Shown: positions 26,900-35,204 of the stretch, in pieces
How the letters are laid out: each line of letters starts with the position of its first letter
How positions within the stretch are numbered: the stretch's first letter is position 1
Source of the DNA: Burkholderia sp. GAS332
GTDB lineage: Bacteria; Pseudomonadota; Gammaproteobacteria; Burkholderiales; Burkholderiaceae
DNA length: 64,000 nucleotides
Assembly (NCBI GenBank): GCA_900142905.1
Contig: FSRV01000002.1
Location: 3,968,001 to 4,032,000 of the forward strand
Direction of reading: 5' to 3'
The notes under the pieces: model-generated
The model's input: only the letters and a program-made list of their open reading frames with translations
Told to the model about the DNA's origin: nothing
The model's database searches: none
Made by a program: the position numbers and the translations under genes

Positions 26900-28006
26900 T
26901 TGAAAACCAAAGCAGCCATCGCATGGAAAGCTGGGGCCCCGTTGACGATCGAAGAAGTGGATCTCGAAGGCCCGCGCGCCGGTGAAGTCCTGATCGAAGT
27001 GAAGGCGACGGGCATCTGCCACACCGACTATTACACGCTGTCGGGCGCCGATCCGGAAGGCATCTTCCCGGCGATTCTCGGCCATGAAGGCGCGGGTGTG
27101 ATCGTTGATGTCGGTCCGGGCGTGGGCACGTTGAAGAAGGGCGACCACGTCATTCCGCTGTACACGCCGGAATGCCGCCAGTGCAAATTCTGTCTGTCGC
27201 GCAAGACTAATCTTTGCCAGGCGATCCGTTCGACGCAAGGCAAGGGCCTGATGCCCGACGCAACTTCGCGTTTTTCGCTCGACGGCAAACCTCTGTTCCA
27301 CTACATGGGTACATCGACGTTCTCGAACTACATTGTGGTGCCGGAAATCGCCGTTGCGAAGGTGCGTGAAGACGCGCCGTTCGACAAGATCTGCTACATC
27401 GGTTGCGGCGTGACGACGGGCGTGGGCGCGGTCGTGTATTCGGCGAAGGTCGAAGCGGGCGCGAATGTGGTCGTGTTTGGCCTCGGCGGCATCGGGCTGA
27501 ATGTGATTCAAGGCGCGAAGATGGTGGGGGCGGACAAGATCATCGGCGTCGATATCAACCCGGGCCGCGTGGAACTGGCGAAGAAATTCGGCATGACGCA
27601 CTTCATCAACCCGAACGAAGTCGAGAACGTGGTCGATCACATCGTGCAACTCACTGATGGTCGCGCGGACTACTCGTTTGAATGTATCGGCAACACGAAG
27701 GTGATGCGTCAGGCGCTGGAGTGCACGCACAAGGGCTGGGGTCAGTCGTTCATCATCGGGGTGGCGGCAGCGGGCGAGGAGATCAGCACGCGTCCGTTCC
27801 AGCTGGTGACGGGCCGCGAGTGGAAAGGCTCGGCATTCGGCGGCGCACGTGGCCGTACGGACGTGCCGAAGATCGTCGACTGGTACATGGAAGGCAAGAT
27901 CAACATCGACGACCTGATCACGCACCGTCTGCCGCTCGAGCGGATCAACGAAGGCTTCGATCTGATGAGGAATGGCGAATCGATCCGCTCGGTGGTGTTG
28001 TACTAA
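26900..28006 (+). CDS. frmA: S-(hydroxymethyl)glutathione dehydrogenase / class III alcohol dehydrogenase
   Basis: A 368-residue zinc alcohol dehydrogenase that oxidises the formaldehyde-glutathione adduct. The start is TTG, as K-T-K-A-A-I-A-W aligns directly with the FrmA N-terminus and no better codon exists. Catalytic zinc ligands lie in G-I-C-H-T-D and G-H-E-G; the structural zinc lobe has C-R-Q-C-K-F-C-L-S-R-K-T-N-L-C (~92-106). The NAD fold shows G-L-G-G-I-G-L-N. It follows the Rieske demethylase genes in the same direction, so formaldehyde detoxification is the likely local job. No frmB or frmR is adjacent. Confidence 0.93.
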   Translation: MKTKAAIAWKAGAPLTIEEVDLEGPRAGEVLIEVKATGICHTDYYTLSGADPEGIFPAILGHEGAGVIVDVGPGVGTLKKGDHVIPLYTPECRQCKFCLSRKTNLCQAIRSTQGKGLMPDATSRFSLDGKPLFHYMGTSTFSNYIVVPEIAVAKVREDAPFDKICYIGCGVTTGVGAVVYSAKVEAGANVVVFGLGGIGLNVIQGAKMVGADKIIGVDINPGRVELAKKFGMTHFINPNEVENVVDHIVQLTDGRADYSFECIGNTKVMRQALECTHKGWGQSFIIGVAAAGEEISTRPFQLVTGREWKGSAFGGARGRTDVPKIVDWYMEGKINIDDLITHRLPLERINEGFDLMRNGESIRSVVLY

Positions 28007-28405
28007 CGCGGCACGGACAGGCGCATATCGATGCTTGAACTATTGTCGTCGCATGCCTACCACCGCGGCGATTGTAAAGCTTGATAGCGTAATCGCGCTT
28101 CTGAGTGCTGGGCTCGTCTCGACAGGTTCGGCCGCTATCGATCCCGCAACGGTCATCCCGATTCTTGCTGCGCGGGACCGTTGTGGGTCGACAGTACGCA
28201 TCCGCATCCACTGAGACCTACCATTCGGGCTCCCGATATGCGAATGGCCGGAAGGCACCCTGTAACTGCCTCAGCAATGCCATTACCCGAGTGTCGGCAA
28301 AGACCGATCAACCGTCTGTCACTTCGCATCTGTGAACGGTAGGTCGTCGGCCGACGTCGACGTTCGTCCATCGACGTGGATATGCCCGCTCACGGCTTTC
28401 GTTGG
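28007..28405. other. Intergenic region with a dispersed repeat
   Basis: No gene is supported in these 399 bases. The right half contains an intergenic repeat, part of which recurs inverted and nearly identical at 62734-62780. A second segment at 28235-28274 recurs in direct orientation at 62666-62705 with about three quarters of bases matching. The mixed orientation suggests a composite or rearranged element. Confidence 0.55.
28302..28348 (+). repeat. Dispersed repeat, copy 1 (inverted relative to 62734-62780)
   Basis: These 47 bases are the reverse complement of 62734-62780 with only three differences. Both copies are intergenic and lie 34 kb apart. Such elements are common between genes in Burkholderia-type genomes; the function is unknown. 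Confidence 0.8.
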
Positions 28406-29008
28406 TTATCCAAATTTGACGAGATTAAGCACCGGCAGCGGGCCGCCCGGGATTTGAACGAGCCGGCCCCCGTCTTCGAGCAAACCCAGGTCGATGCCGA
28501 AGAAGCCGAGTTGCTCGATCAGTCCGCTCACCGCCGCTTTCGCCTGCGCGTCGTCGCCTGCGAAGAACAGCACTCGGCGTCCGCCCTCGGCCTGTGGGTC
28601 GTCGGAGAGGAGGTGCGCCGGCAGATGATTGAACGCCTTCACGACGCGTGCGCCCGGCACGAGGTCGGTGAATATTGCGCTCGACGTCCGGCCATGCAAT
28701 TCGGCCGGTTCGAACCGCGGCGCCTCGATCGGGTTGTTCGCGTCAATCACAATGCGTCCGCCGAAGTCCGGCAACCCGGCGAGAGCGGTCGGCAGCTTCG
28801 ACCAGTTCACTGCGACGAGGACGATGTCCTGCGCCGCCGCTTGTTCGCGCGTTCCCGGCTTGATCGAGGGTCCGAGTTCACGCGCGAGATCCGCGAGCGA
28901 CGCTGGGCCTCGGCTGTTCGCAATGATGGCTTCGAGGCCTTTGCCCGCTAGCGCTTTCGCGACAGCGGACCCGATGGCGCCTGCTCCGATGATACCGATG
29001 GTGCTCAT
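28406..29008 (-). CDS. NADPH-dependent F420 reductase-like oxidoreductase
   Basis: A 200-residue Rossmann protein of the NADP_oxidoreductase/F420-reductase-like family. The nucleotide-binding loop G-I-I-G-A-G-A-I-G-S is at residues 5-14. Further blocks are V-V-I-D-A-N-N-P and V-K-A-F-N-H-L-P, both conserved in this family. Most such proteobacterial proteins cannot use F420, since the organisms do not make it, so NADPH is the likely cofactor. It is a paralogue of the gene at 47340. It diverges from the LysR gene at 29117, its probable regulator. Confidence 0.88.
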   Translation of the reverse strand: MSTIGIIGAGAIGSAVAKALAGKGLEAIIANSRGPASLADLARELGPSIKPGTREQAAAQDIVLVAVNWSKLPTALAGLPDFGGRIVIDANNPIEAPRFEPAELHGRTSSAIFTDLVPGARVVKAFNHLPAHLLSDDPQAEGGRRVLFFAGDDAQAKAAVSGLIEQLGFFGIDLGLLEDGGRLVQIPGGPLPVLNLVKFG

Positions 29009-29116
29009 AGTGATGCTCCTTGTGTGGGTAAGTGAGCCAATGTTGCCGTTTTTATTGCACTATGATTAGGGGGTAATTGCTTGAATTATTTTCAACTGAT
29101 GATTTAAGATTCCTGC

Positions 29117-30046
29117 ATGGAAACTCTCGCCAACCTCGAGTCGTTTGTCCGCAGCGCCGAAACGGGCAGTTTCTCCGCGGCCGCGCGGCGTCTTGCGCTG
29201 ACGCCCGCTGCGGTCAGTCGGAACGTTGCGCTGCTGGAGCGCAATCTTGGCGTGCGACTGTTTCAACGCTCGACGCGCAAGCTCACGCTGACCGAGGCGG
29301 GTGAACGCTTTCTCGTCGAAATCGGCGGCAATCTGGACGCGCTGCAGGCCGCGATCGCGTCCGTCTCGACCGATCGCGGCGAGCCGGCAGGCGTGCTGAA
29401 AGTCAGCATGGCGCCGACGTTTGGCATCACGTACGTCATGCCGCTGCTGCCGGCGTTCCTCGCGCGCTATCCGATGATTCGTCCGGATTGGCACTTCGAG
29501 AACCGACAGGTCGACCTGATTGCAGAGGGATACGATGCCGCGCTGGGTGGTGGATTCGATCTCGCGCCGGGCGTCGTTTCGCGCGCATTGGCGCCTGCGC
29601 ATCTCGTGGCGGTGGCCTCTCCGGCATACATGGCCGGTCGCGTGCCACCCGCCGATCCCGGAGAGCTTGCGGAACTCGACGGCATCGTGATGCGCGCGAG
29701 CCGCACCGGCCGCGTGCGCCACCGGACCATGCGCAACACGGCGGGCGGCGAAATGCCTGCGCAGCTTGGCGAGACCATCATGGTCAACGACCCTGCAGCG
29801 ATGCGTGAGGCTGCGATTCTCGGACTGGGTGTTGCGCTGCTGTCCGTGTCGGACGTGCTGTTGGCGGTCGAGCGAGGCGAACTTGTGCGATTACTGCCGC
29901 GCTGGTACGCGGACGCCGGGGCGATTTCGATCTACTACGCGACGCGAGCGCTGCTGCCGGCGAAAACGCGGGTGTTTGTCGATTTCGTTGTCGAGGCGTT
30001 CGAGCGGGAGCGGTTGGCTGAGCGATTTGCGGGAAGCGTTGAATGA
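29117..30046 (+). CDS. LysR-family regulator
   Basis: A 309-residue LysR regulator with HTH S-F-S-A-A-A-R-R-L-A-L-T-P-A-A-V-S-R-N-V (residues 18-37). The N-L-E-S-F-V-R-S-A-E-T-G start and L-G-V-R-L-F-Q-R-S-T-R-K-L block mark the large DmlR-like subgroup that controls small oxidoreductase genes. It is divergent from the F420-reductase-like gene with ~108 bases between starts, so it likely regulates that gene. A GNAT gene converges on its 3' end. Confidence 0.9.
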   Translation: METLANLESFVRSAETGSFSAAARRLALTPAAVSRNVALLERNLGVRLFQRSTRKLTLTEAGERFLVEIGGNLDALQAAIASVSTDRGEPAGVLKVSMAPTFGITYVMPLLPAFLARYPMIRPDWHFENRQVDLIAEGYDAALGGGFDLAPGVVSRALAPAHLVAVASPAYMAGRVPPADPGELAELDGIVMRASRTGRVRHRTMRNTAGGEMPAQLGETIMVNDPAAMREAAILGLGVALLSVSDVLLAVERGELVRLLPRWYADAGAISIYYATRALLPAKTRVFVDFVVEAFERERLAERFAGSVE

Positions 30047-30061
30047 GCCGCTATCGGAACG

Positions 30062-30760
30062 CTATTGCCCGGCTGCGCTCTCCTCAGCGGCAATGATCAC
30101 GGCAGAGGTGACGGGCGAATGGACAGTCCATCCCATGGCACTGTACAGCGCAAGGCCATCGGCCGTCGCCACCAGAACGCCTTGCCTCTTTCCCCGCGCC
30201 ACTGCCTCGCCGCTTAATAGCGTCATGATTGCGCTTCCCAGGCCACGTCTGCGGTGTGATTCATGCGTGATGATCTGGTCAAATATGCACGACTCTCCGT
30301 CCAGGGCGCACTGACCGCTCGCGGCTATATCACCCGCAGCATCCTTGAGCTGTGCCCGGATAATTGGCCCCTCGTCAAATACGCGCACGGCATACCCTTT
30401 TGGAGGGACTTGCTCGCCTCGCGAACCTTCGTTGTCGGCCAGGGCGGCGGTCATCATGAATACAGGCGCTTGCACGGTCCAAGTCGGCGGAAGGACCTCA
30501 GCCACGGTGCGCGGCTCGGCGCAAACCTTGATGAAAGTCCATGGGGTATGGATGCGGGAAGCCAGATCCGTAACGACTTCTGGTCGAAATTCCGGCAACA
30601 CATAGCGTGCGTTTTGTTGAGGCAATCCGACGTCGACCCGAAAACCAATGGGTAACACAGTCGGGGCGGGCGTTCTTCGCGACAGCGCCCAGCCCGTTAC
30701 CCACGCTTCGACGATCAGAGGATCAACCCGATGAACGGCCAGGGGTTTTGGCATTTCCAT
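30062..30760 (-). CDS. GNAT family N-acetyltransferase
   Basis: A ~232-residue protein with a GNAT fold in its C-terminal 100 residues. The acetyl-CoA loop appears as H-R-R-R-G-L-G-S-A-I-M, and L-A-L-Y-S-A-M-G-W near the end is the usual beta-5/helix-4 block. The N-terminal half has no motif I recognise. Start 30760 is uncertain: ATG codons at 30775 and 30754 are alternatives and none has a strong ribosome-binding site. The acetylated substrate is unknown. Confidence 0.78.
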   Translation of the reverse strand: MEMPKPLAVHRVDPLIVEAWVTGWALSRRTPAPTVLPIGFRVDVGLPQQNARYVLPEFRPEVVTDLASRIHTPWTFIKVCAEPRTVAEVLPPTWTVQAPVFMMTAALADNEGSRGEQVPPKGYAVRVFDEGPIIRAQLKDAAGDIAASGQCALDGESCIFDQIITHESHRRRGLGSAIMTLLSGEAVARGKRQGVLVATADGLALYSAMGWTVHSPVTSAVIIAAEESAAGQ

Positions 30761-31027
30761 TGTCGATACTTCCATCCAATCCGTTCCAGTGACATAGTCG
30801 GCCGCCGACAATCTCAGTGCTCAAACATCCCGGCGGTTCAAGACACCTTTCAGGGGTCGTCCATCTTGCCCGATGCTCAACTCGAGCATTGGGCGAAGAG
30901 AGTGATTAAAAGCACAGAGCAGGTCAAGCGCATTACTCTTTCGCGCTCTCACCGGACAACGTAGCACGCAAGGAATGAGGCTTGAGATTGTTCCCAACCA
31001 GCAAGCCTCCTTCAGCGTTGCATGCTG

Positions 31028-31670
31028 CTATATGAGCCCTTGAGCTGTCATCGCTAATAGCAGCCGTTCTGCGCCGATGCCGAAGCCCGCACCTTCCCGA
31101 TATGCCCCACCGCCCACAACTTGCTGTTGCGCCCCAAGCTCGGTGCAGCGTATCTCGAAACCCTGACCGTTCAGATAGTAGCTGAGGCCTCTACGAGCTG
31201 CGCCGTCGATTGCATAGCTAAGTCCGAGTGAATCGAAAAATCCCATCACTATCTCCTGACTACACCTGACGGCCAGTTCGGGATCGGGGCACAGGTATTC
31301 GAATCCCAGCTGCGAGAACTCTCGATACCGGCCTGCCTGCGGTCGCTCATATCGATAGCATCGTGCAATGTAAAACAACATACGTTCCTGTCGGCGACCC
31401 AGCAACTCGCTACACCGCTCCTGAAATAGAGCCGTCGCCTCCGGAATCAGGCAGCACGGTCTTCCCTTCTTATCCGGAAAGGCCCACATTTGGCCGATGA
31501 TCTCACTGCCGCCGGCCTTTTGGATGAACGTATCCTGCGACCATAAGGCAGGAACGATCGTCTCCTCGGCCCCAAGGTTAATGAAGATAGCTCCGGAACT
31601 GATTTTCCAGAGCGCGTATTTGTGCGGCTTCGTTGCCAACGATGAAACGGGTTCCGCGAATCATGGTCAT
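31028..31670 (-). pseudogene. Stand-alone HisRS-like catalytic core, frameshifted near its N-terminus
   Basis: A ~214-residue class II synthetase-like core resembling histidyl-tRNA synthetase. The N-terminal 30 codons (31670-31578) read M-I-R-G-T-R-F-I then hit TAA. The +1 frame continues N-L-G-A-E-E-T-I-V-P-A-L-W to the end, so one extra base near 31578-31583 breaks the gene. Motif 2 is R-Y-E-R-P-Q-A-G-R-Y-R-E-F; a histidine-binding-like block is R-G-L-S-Y-Y; motif 3 is G-F-G-I-G-A-E-R-L. The usual insertion and anticodon-binding domains are missing, so it probably does not charge tRNA alone; HisZ-like regulation is one alternative. AGAGGA precedes ATG 31670. A His attenuator lies directly upstream. 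Confidence 0.8.
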
Positions 31671-31690
31671 GAGAATCCTCTTCGGTGTAG

Positions 31691-31720
31691 AAAATAAAAA
31701 AGGCGCCTAGGGCGCCTTGG
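31691..31720 (-). terminator. Attenuator terminator of the HisRS-like gene
   Basis: On the minus strand an 8-bp perfect stem, A-A-G-G-C-G-C-C with G-G-C-G-C-C-T-T, encloses a three-base loop and is followed by a T-rich tail (31699-31691). It lies between the His-codon leader peptide and the ribosome-binding site of the gene, the place of a transcription attenuator. Confidence 0.85.
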
Positions 31721-31789
31721 TCGTTTGTGCATGGAGAGGGAGAAACGAAGCCCCAGATTCCCTGCTATGGACGTAACGAACCACGGCGC
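31712..31789 (-). promoter_or_regulatory. Antiterminator pairing of the histidine attenuator
   Basis: GCGCCGTGG (minus strand, 31789-31781) can pair with CCAAGGCGC (31720-31712) in eight of nine positions. The second segment is the upstream arm of the terminator, so the two structures exclude each other. The first segment begins 14 bases after the last His codon. A ribosome stalled on the His codons would leave it free, and one reaching the leader stop at 31765 would hide it. This is the classic his-operon logic; it is inferred from sequence. Confidence 0.7.
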
Positions 31790-31845
31790 ATTGGCTTGCG
31801 ACCATGATGATGGTGAAACTTGCTCGGGACGTTACGGAGTTCCAT
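31765..31845 (-). CDS. Histidine leader peptide
   Basis: A 26-codon open frame whose codons 11-14 are CAC CAT CAT CAT, four consecutive histidines, at 31815-31804. An in-frame ATG 13 codons further upstream is an alternative start; neither has a strong ribosome-binding site. The stop TAG at 31765 lies 46 bases before the terminator stem. Its function is to sense charged tRNA-His by translation speed, not to make a working peptide. Confidence 0.75.
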   Translation of the reverse strand: MELRNVPSKFHHHHGRKPMRRGSLRP

Positions 31846-32187
31846 GCTGCCAATATTGACACATAAGCTCAGTTTTGTGCGCATGCTGATATGTCTCAGC
31901 GGGTTCGTTGTGGCGATAGCACCGGCTGACCGTTCATGGTCGCGTGCCGCCTCACGCAATGCGCATACTTACCCCGGCCTTGCACGACTGCGATCGGCAG
32001 CACGCGACCCAACTCAGCCACACGCGGATAGAGGACAAACGTCCGAAACGGTGCCAGCAGCGGACGCTGGCCCGTACCCCGCAAAATCGGTCGTGACGTC
32101 CAAGATAAGGCTATCTGAGAACTCGCCGTTATCCGCCCCGCCTACAACCGGTCGAGGCAACGTTTCCGAATCCTCTCTTCGCGCTCG

Positions 32188-32637
32188 TCACATTGATACG
32201 CGCTGGATGGCTCCTGCGACCGCTCGCACGGCAAGCAGGTATCCATCAACACCAAGGCCGCATATCACGCCGTGTGCCGCGAGCGAGATCAGCGAATGTC
32301 GATACTGTTCACCCCGCTGGTGGATGTTGGTGATGTGCACCTCGATCACGGGTTGGCGAATCAGCTTGACTGCATCCAGCACGGGTATCGACGCAAACGA
32401 AAACCCCGCTGGATTGATGACGACGGCCGCATCCTTCTCGAAGGCTTCCTGCAACCAGTCGACCATCACACCTTCATGGTTCGTTTGGCGAAAATCGCAT
32501 TCGAGGTCGAGCTCGGCCGCGAGGGCTTCAGTACGCTCTTTCACCTGAGCAAGGGTCGTCGTGCCGTACAGGTGAGGTTCGCGCTTGCCGAGCATATTCA
32601 GGTTCGAACCGTTCAGGACATAAACAAGTGGCTTCAT
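32188..32637 (-). CDS. aroQ: Type II 3-dehydroquinate dehydratase
   Basis: A 149-residue dodecameric-type dehydroquinase that interconverts 3-dehydroquinate and 3-dehydroshikimate. Signature L-N-G-S-N-L-N-M-L-G-K-R-E-P-H-L-Y-G occupies residues ~7-24, including the catalytic Arg and Tyr. N-P-A-G-F-S-F near 75 and E-V-H-I-T-N-I-H near 100 complete the active site. The usual P of N-G-P-N is Ser here. Start ATG 32637 aligns with the family. It follows an MFS transporter gene by 16 bases, which favours a catabolic role in quinate or shikimate use over biosynthesis. Confidence 0.92.
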   Translation of the reverse strand: MKPLVYVLNGSNLNMLGKREPHLYGTTTLAQVKERTEALAAELDLECDFRQTNHEGVMVDWLQEAFEKDAAVVINPAGFSFASIPVLDAVKLIRQPVIEVHITNIHQRGEQYRHSLISLAAHGVICGLGVDGYLLAVRAVAGAIQRVSM

Positions 32638-32653
32638 CTGCGTTGCCTGCATT

Positions 32654-34021
32654 TCAGTGAGAATGGGATTGAGTCGGCACGTGTCCTGACGAGCCAAGGA
32701 CTTCTTCGGCAGAGTCGACCCGGTTCATGTCGATACCCAGCGTTTCAGGAGCGGTGAGAATCGCGATGAGCGAAATAACGTTGAACACGACGCACACTGC
32801 GATGACGCCCCACGGCGAGCCATTGCAAAGGGCAAAGAGCCAGACTGCAAGAACCGGCATCGGACCGCCCGCGACCAGATTGGCGCCGGTATAGGCAAGC
32901 GCCGAGCCCGAGTAGCGCACGTTAGTAGGGAATGCTTCAGCGAATGCAACCGGCTGGATGCCGCTCTGAAATTGGGTGAAGCCAAGAAAGAAACCCATTG
33001 CTGCCAGCATGGGCACGAAACTCTTCGTATCAAGAATCTGAAAGTACACGAACAGCATGAGCAAGGTTGCGGTCGACCCTATCGCGAGCGCCTTCTTGCG
33101 ACCGATACGGTCACTCAGCATGCCGCCGGCCAGCGCGCCAACGATGGCGCACACGTTCGCGCCCATCAACAGCAGGAAGCCCGTCTGTTTCGGCACGCCC
33201 AGCGTTTTTGTGACGTAACTCAAGGAGAACACAACGATCAGATAGAAGATCGCTGCAGGGCCGCAGAAGAACAACATCCACCGGAGCACCGTTCGCCAGT
33301 GAAGGCGCAGTGCATCGCGCAGCGGACTGCCTACTTGGGCTACGTCGGTTTTACGGAGCGCGACGAACGCGGGCGTCTCACTGACTCGCAGCCGGATGTA
33401 GATACCGACGATCACGAGAATGAAGCTCAGAATGAACGGAATGCGCCAGCCATACGCGTCGAACGCCTGCGCCGACATCGTCGATGAAAGTGCTAGCAAT
33501 ACGCCGTTGGCCATGATCTGGCTGAGCGGCGAGCACAATCCGAGAAGGCCGGAGTATTTGCCGCGACGATCGGGACTCGCGTGCTCGATTGCCATCAACT
33601 GCGCACCCGTCGATTCACCACCCAGCGCGAAACCCTGCAGGATGCGCAGCACGACCAGCAATAGCGGCGCCCATACGCCGATGCTCGCGTAGGTTGGCAG
33701 CAAGCCCATCAACATCGAGCAGAGACCCATTACGGTGACGGTACCGAGCATCAGATTGCGCCGTCCCAGCTTGTCGCCAAGGTAACCACAAATGATGGCG
33801 CCAAGCGGTCGCGCCGCGAGTCCGACACCGAACGTGGCAAGCGATGCCAGCAACGCGGAGGTCGAATCCATCGACGGGAAAAACAGCTTGGGCAGCACGG
33901 TGGCGGCCAGTGCGCCATATAACGTGAAGTCAAACCATTCGAGTGCGGTCCCGACGGCCGCCGCGGTCACGGCGCGCGTGCGCATCGCCTGCTGCGCGGG
34001 TAGGTGCGATTGCTGATCCAT
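32654..34021 (-). CDS. MFS metabolite:proton symporter (shikimate/aromatic acid type)
   Basis: A 455-residue, twelve-helix major facilitator of the metabolite/H+ symport branch, which includes ShiA, KgtP and ProP. The loop 2-3 signature appears as R-P-L-G-A-I-I-C-G-Y-L-G-D-K-L-G-R-R (residues ~71-88) and is echoed as L-S-D-R-I-G-R-K-K-A in the second half. Adjacent aroQ and the divergent IclR regulator point to quinate, shikimate or a related hydroaromatic acid. The two genes form an operon reading away from the operator at 34184. Confidence 0.88.
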   Translation of the reverse strand: MDQQSHLPAQQAMRTRAVTAAAVGTALEWFDFTLYGALAATVLPKLFFPSMDSTSALLASLATFGVGLAARPLGAIICGYLGDKLGRRNLMLGTVTVMGLCSMLMGLLPTYASIGVWAPLLLVVLRILQGFALGGESTGAQLMAIEHASPDRRGKYSGLLGLCSPLSQIMANGVLLALSSTMSAQAFDAYGWRIPFILSFILVIVGIYIRLRVSETPAFVALRKTDVAQVGSPLRDALRLHWRTVLRWMLFFCGPAAIFYLIVVFSLSYVTKTLGVPKQTGFLLLMGANVCAIVGALAGGMLSDRIGRKKALAIGSTATLLMLFVYFQILDTKSFVPMLAAMGFFLGFTQFQSGIQPVAFAEAFPTNVRYSGSALAYTGANLVAGGPMPVLAVWLFALCNGSPWGVIAVCVVFNVISLIAILTAPETLGIDMNRVDSAEEVLGSSGHVPTQSHSH

Positions 34022-34183
34022 GTTGTCTCCTGTTCCAAACCTGTGTCGGCTTCACGTCCCGGAGAACCTTGTCATGTCCCCCCGCGCGTGGCCCGTCTTT
34101 TGTTATGCGTCTCTTGCTATCTGCGCGATGAAGCATTCGACGAGACGGCATGTTGCACAGATTAACAGCGATGGTGGGACGCT

Positions 34184-34207
34184 ATTCCAAGGTGGAATCT
34201 CATTCCA
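34184..34207. promoter_or_regulatory. Triple half-site IclR operator
   Basis: Three alternating half-sites, ATTCCA (34184-34189), TGGAAT (34193-34198) and ATTCCA (34202-34207), are spaced by exactly three bases and form two overlapping perfect palindromes. They lie 45 bases before the IclR start and in the gap shared with the divergent transporter operon. IclR proteins such as PcaR and PobR bind comparable repeated sites. Binding is inferred. Confidence 0.75.
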
Positions 34208-34251
34208 CATTATGCAATCATGTGTGTTCTACTGAATTGACGGGAGGTTCC

Positions 34252-35034
34252 ATGCCGGGTGTGACTGAGAGAACACTGGCGGTACTCGAATTTCTGGCAA
34301 CACAGATGGAAGGAACGCCCCTCGCGTTAATCTCGGATCAACTTGAGATCCCGCGCAGCGCCTGCCATCGCCTGCTCGCCGATCTCAAGCAGTGCGGCTA
34401 TGTGCGTCAGTTACGCGAGCAGGGCGACTATGTGCTAACCACGAAGCTGGTCGGCCTGGGTCTCAGCTATCTCGCGACGTCCGGCATCATCGACATTGCG
34501 CAAACCATGCTCGACCGTCTGGCGGAAACGTCCGGAGAGCTCGTGCGGCTTGCGATCGTCGACGGAGACAGATTGACGTGGGTTGCCAAGTCGCAGGGCG
34601 CGCTGAAGGGCCTGCGGTACGACCCGGACATGGGTATGGACACCATTCTGTCGTGCAGTGCAACAGGCCACGCCTGGATGATGACAATGACCGATGAGCG
34701 GGCGCTCGAATTGGTGACACGCCAGGGGTTCGGGCAGCCAAAGCAGTACGGACCCAACGCACCGACCACCGTGAAGGCGCTGCTCGGGTTCGTCGATGCC
34801 GCTCGTTCCCGCGGCTACGCCACAATCTATGAGGTGTTCGCGCCGGGGATGACGGCGATGGCCGCTCCGGTCCAACGACGGGGTTACCCGGCTATAGGGG
34901 TCATCAGCATTGCAGGGCCTGCCGTCAGATTAACGGAGAAGCGCATGGCGACACTCGGCCCTGCGCTTGTGGCGGCTGCAAACGAGCTCGCGGCTGCCAG
35001 CCTGGCATCTCCGCTTTTTGGCCGAATGCGTTAG
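34252..35034 (+). CDS. IclR-family regulator
   Basis: A 260-residue IclR-type regulator. ATG 34252 follows GGGAGG by six bases; the frame is open earlier, but across the operator. The N-terminal winged HTH has L-A-L-I-S-D-Q-L-E-I-P-R-S-A-C-H-R-L-L-A (residues ~24-43), and the C-terminal effector domain has the usual S-C-S-A-T-G-H-A-W and G-Y-A-T-I-Y-E blocks. It diverges from the MFS-aroQ operon. Control of that operon by a hydroaromatic effector and autoregulation are likely. Confidence 0.9.
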   Translation: MPGVTERTLAVLEFLATQMEGTPLALISDQLEIPRSACHRLLADLKQCGYVRQLREQGDYVLTTKLVGLGLSYLATSGIIDIAQTMLDRLAETSGELVRLAIVDGDRLTWVAKSQGALKGLRYDPDMGMDTILSCSATGHAWMMTMTDERALELVTRQGFGQPKQYGPNAPTTVKALLGFVDAARSRGYATIYEVFAPGMTAMAAPVQRRGYPAIGVISIAGPAVRLTEKRMATLGPALVAAANELAAASLASPLFGRMR

Positions 35035-35204
35035 TGTCCGGCGCGCGGCCGAAGCACATGCGTTCGAATATGAGGGCTGCTTATGGATCATCAACGGACG
35101 TCCATGAATGCTCGTCATTGGCAGCAAATGGCACGGCCACCGCCTGTCATCGATCGGCGGGCACGCGACCTGAGCGTACAGTCAGGATCCTCGACAACGG
35201 ACAT

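Noticed and set aside
26855..27925. 356-codon open frame antisense to the formaldehyde dehydrogenase gene
   Set aside because: It mirrors a strongly conserved gene, has no family motifs and is Arg/His-rich, as expected of a reverse-strand shadow in high-GC DNA.
31573..31600. Programmed +1 frameshift in the HisRS-like gene, as in prfB
   Set aside because: The codons around TAA-C do not allow good re-pairing of the P-site tRNA and no internal Shine-Dalgarno element is seen, so mutation or sequencing error is simpler.
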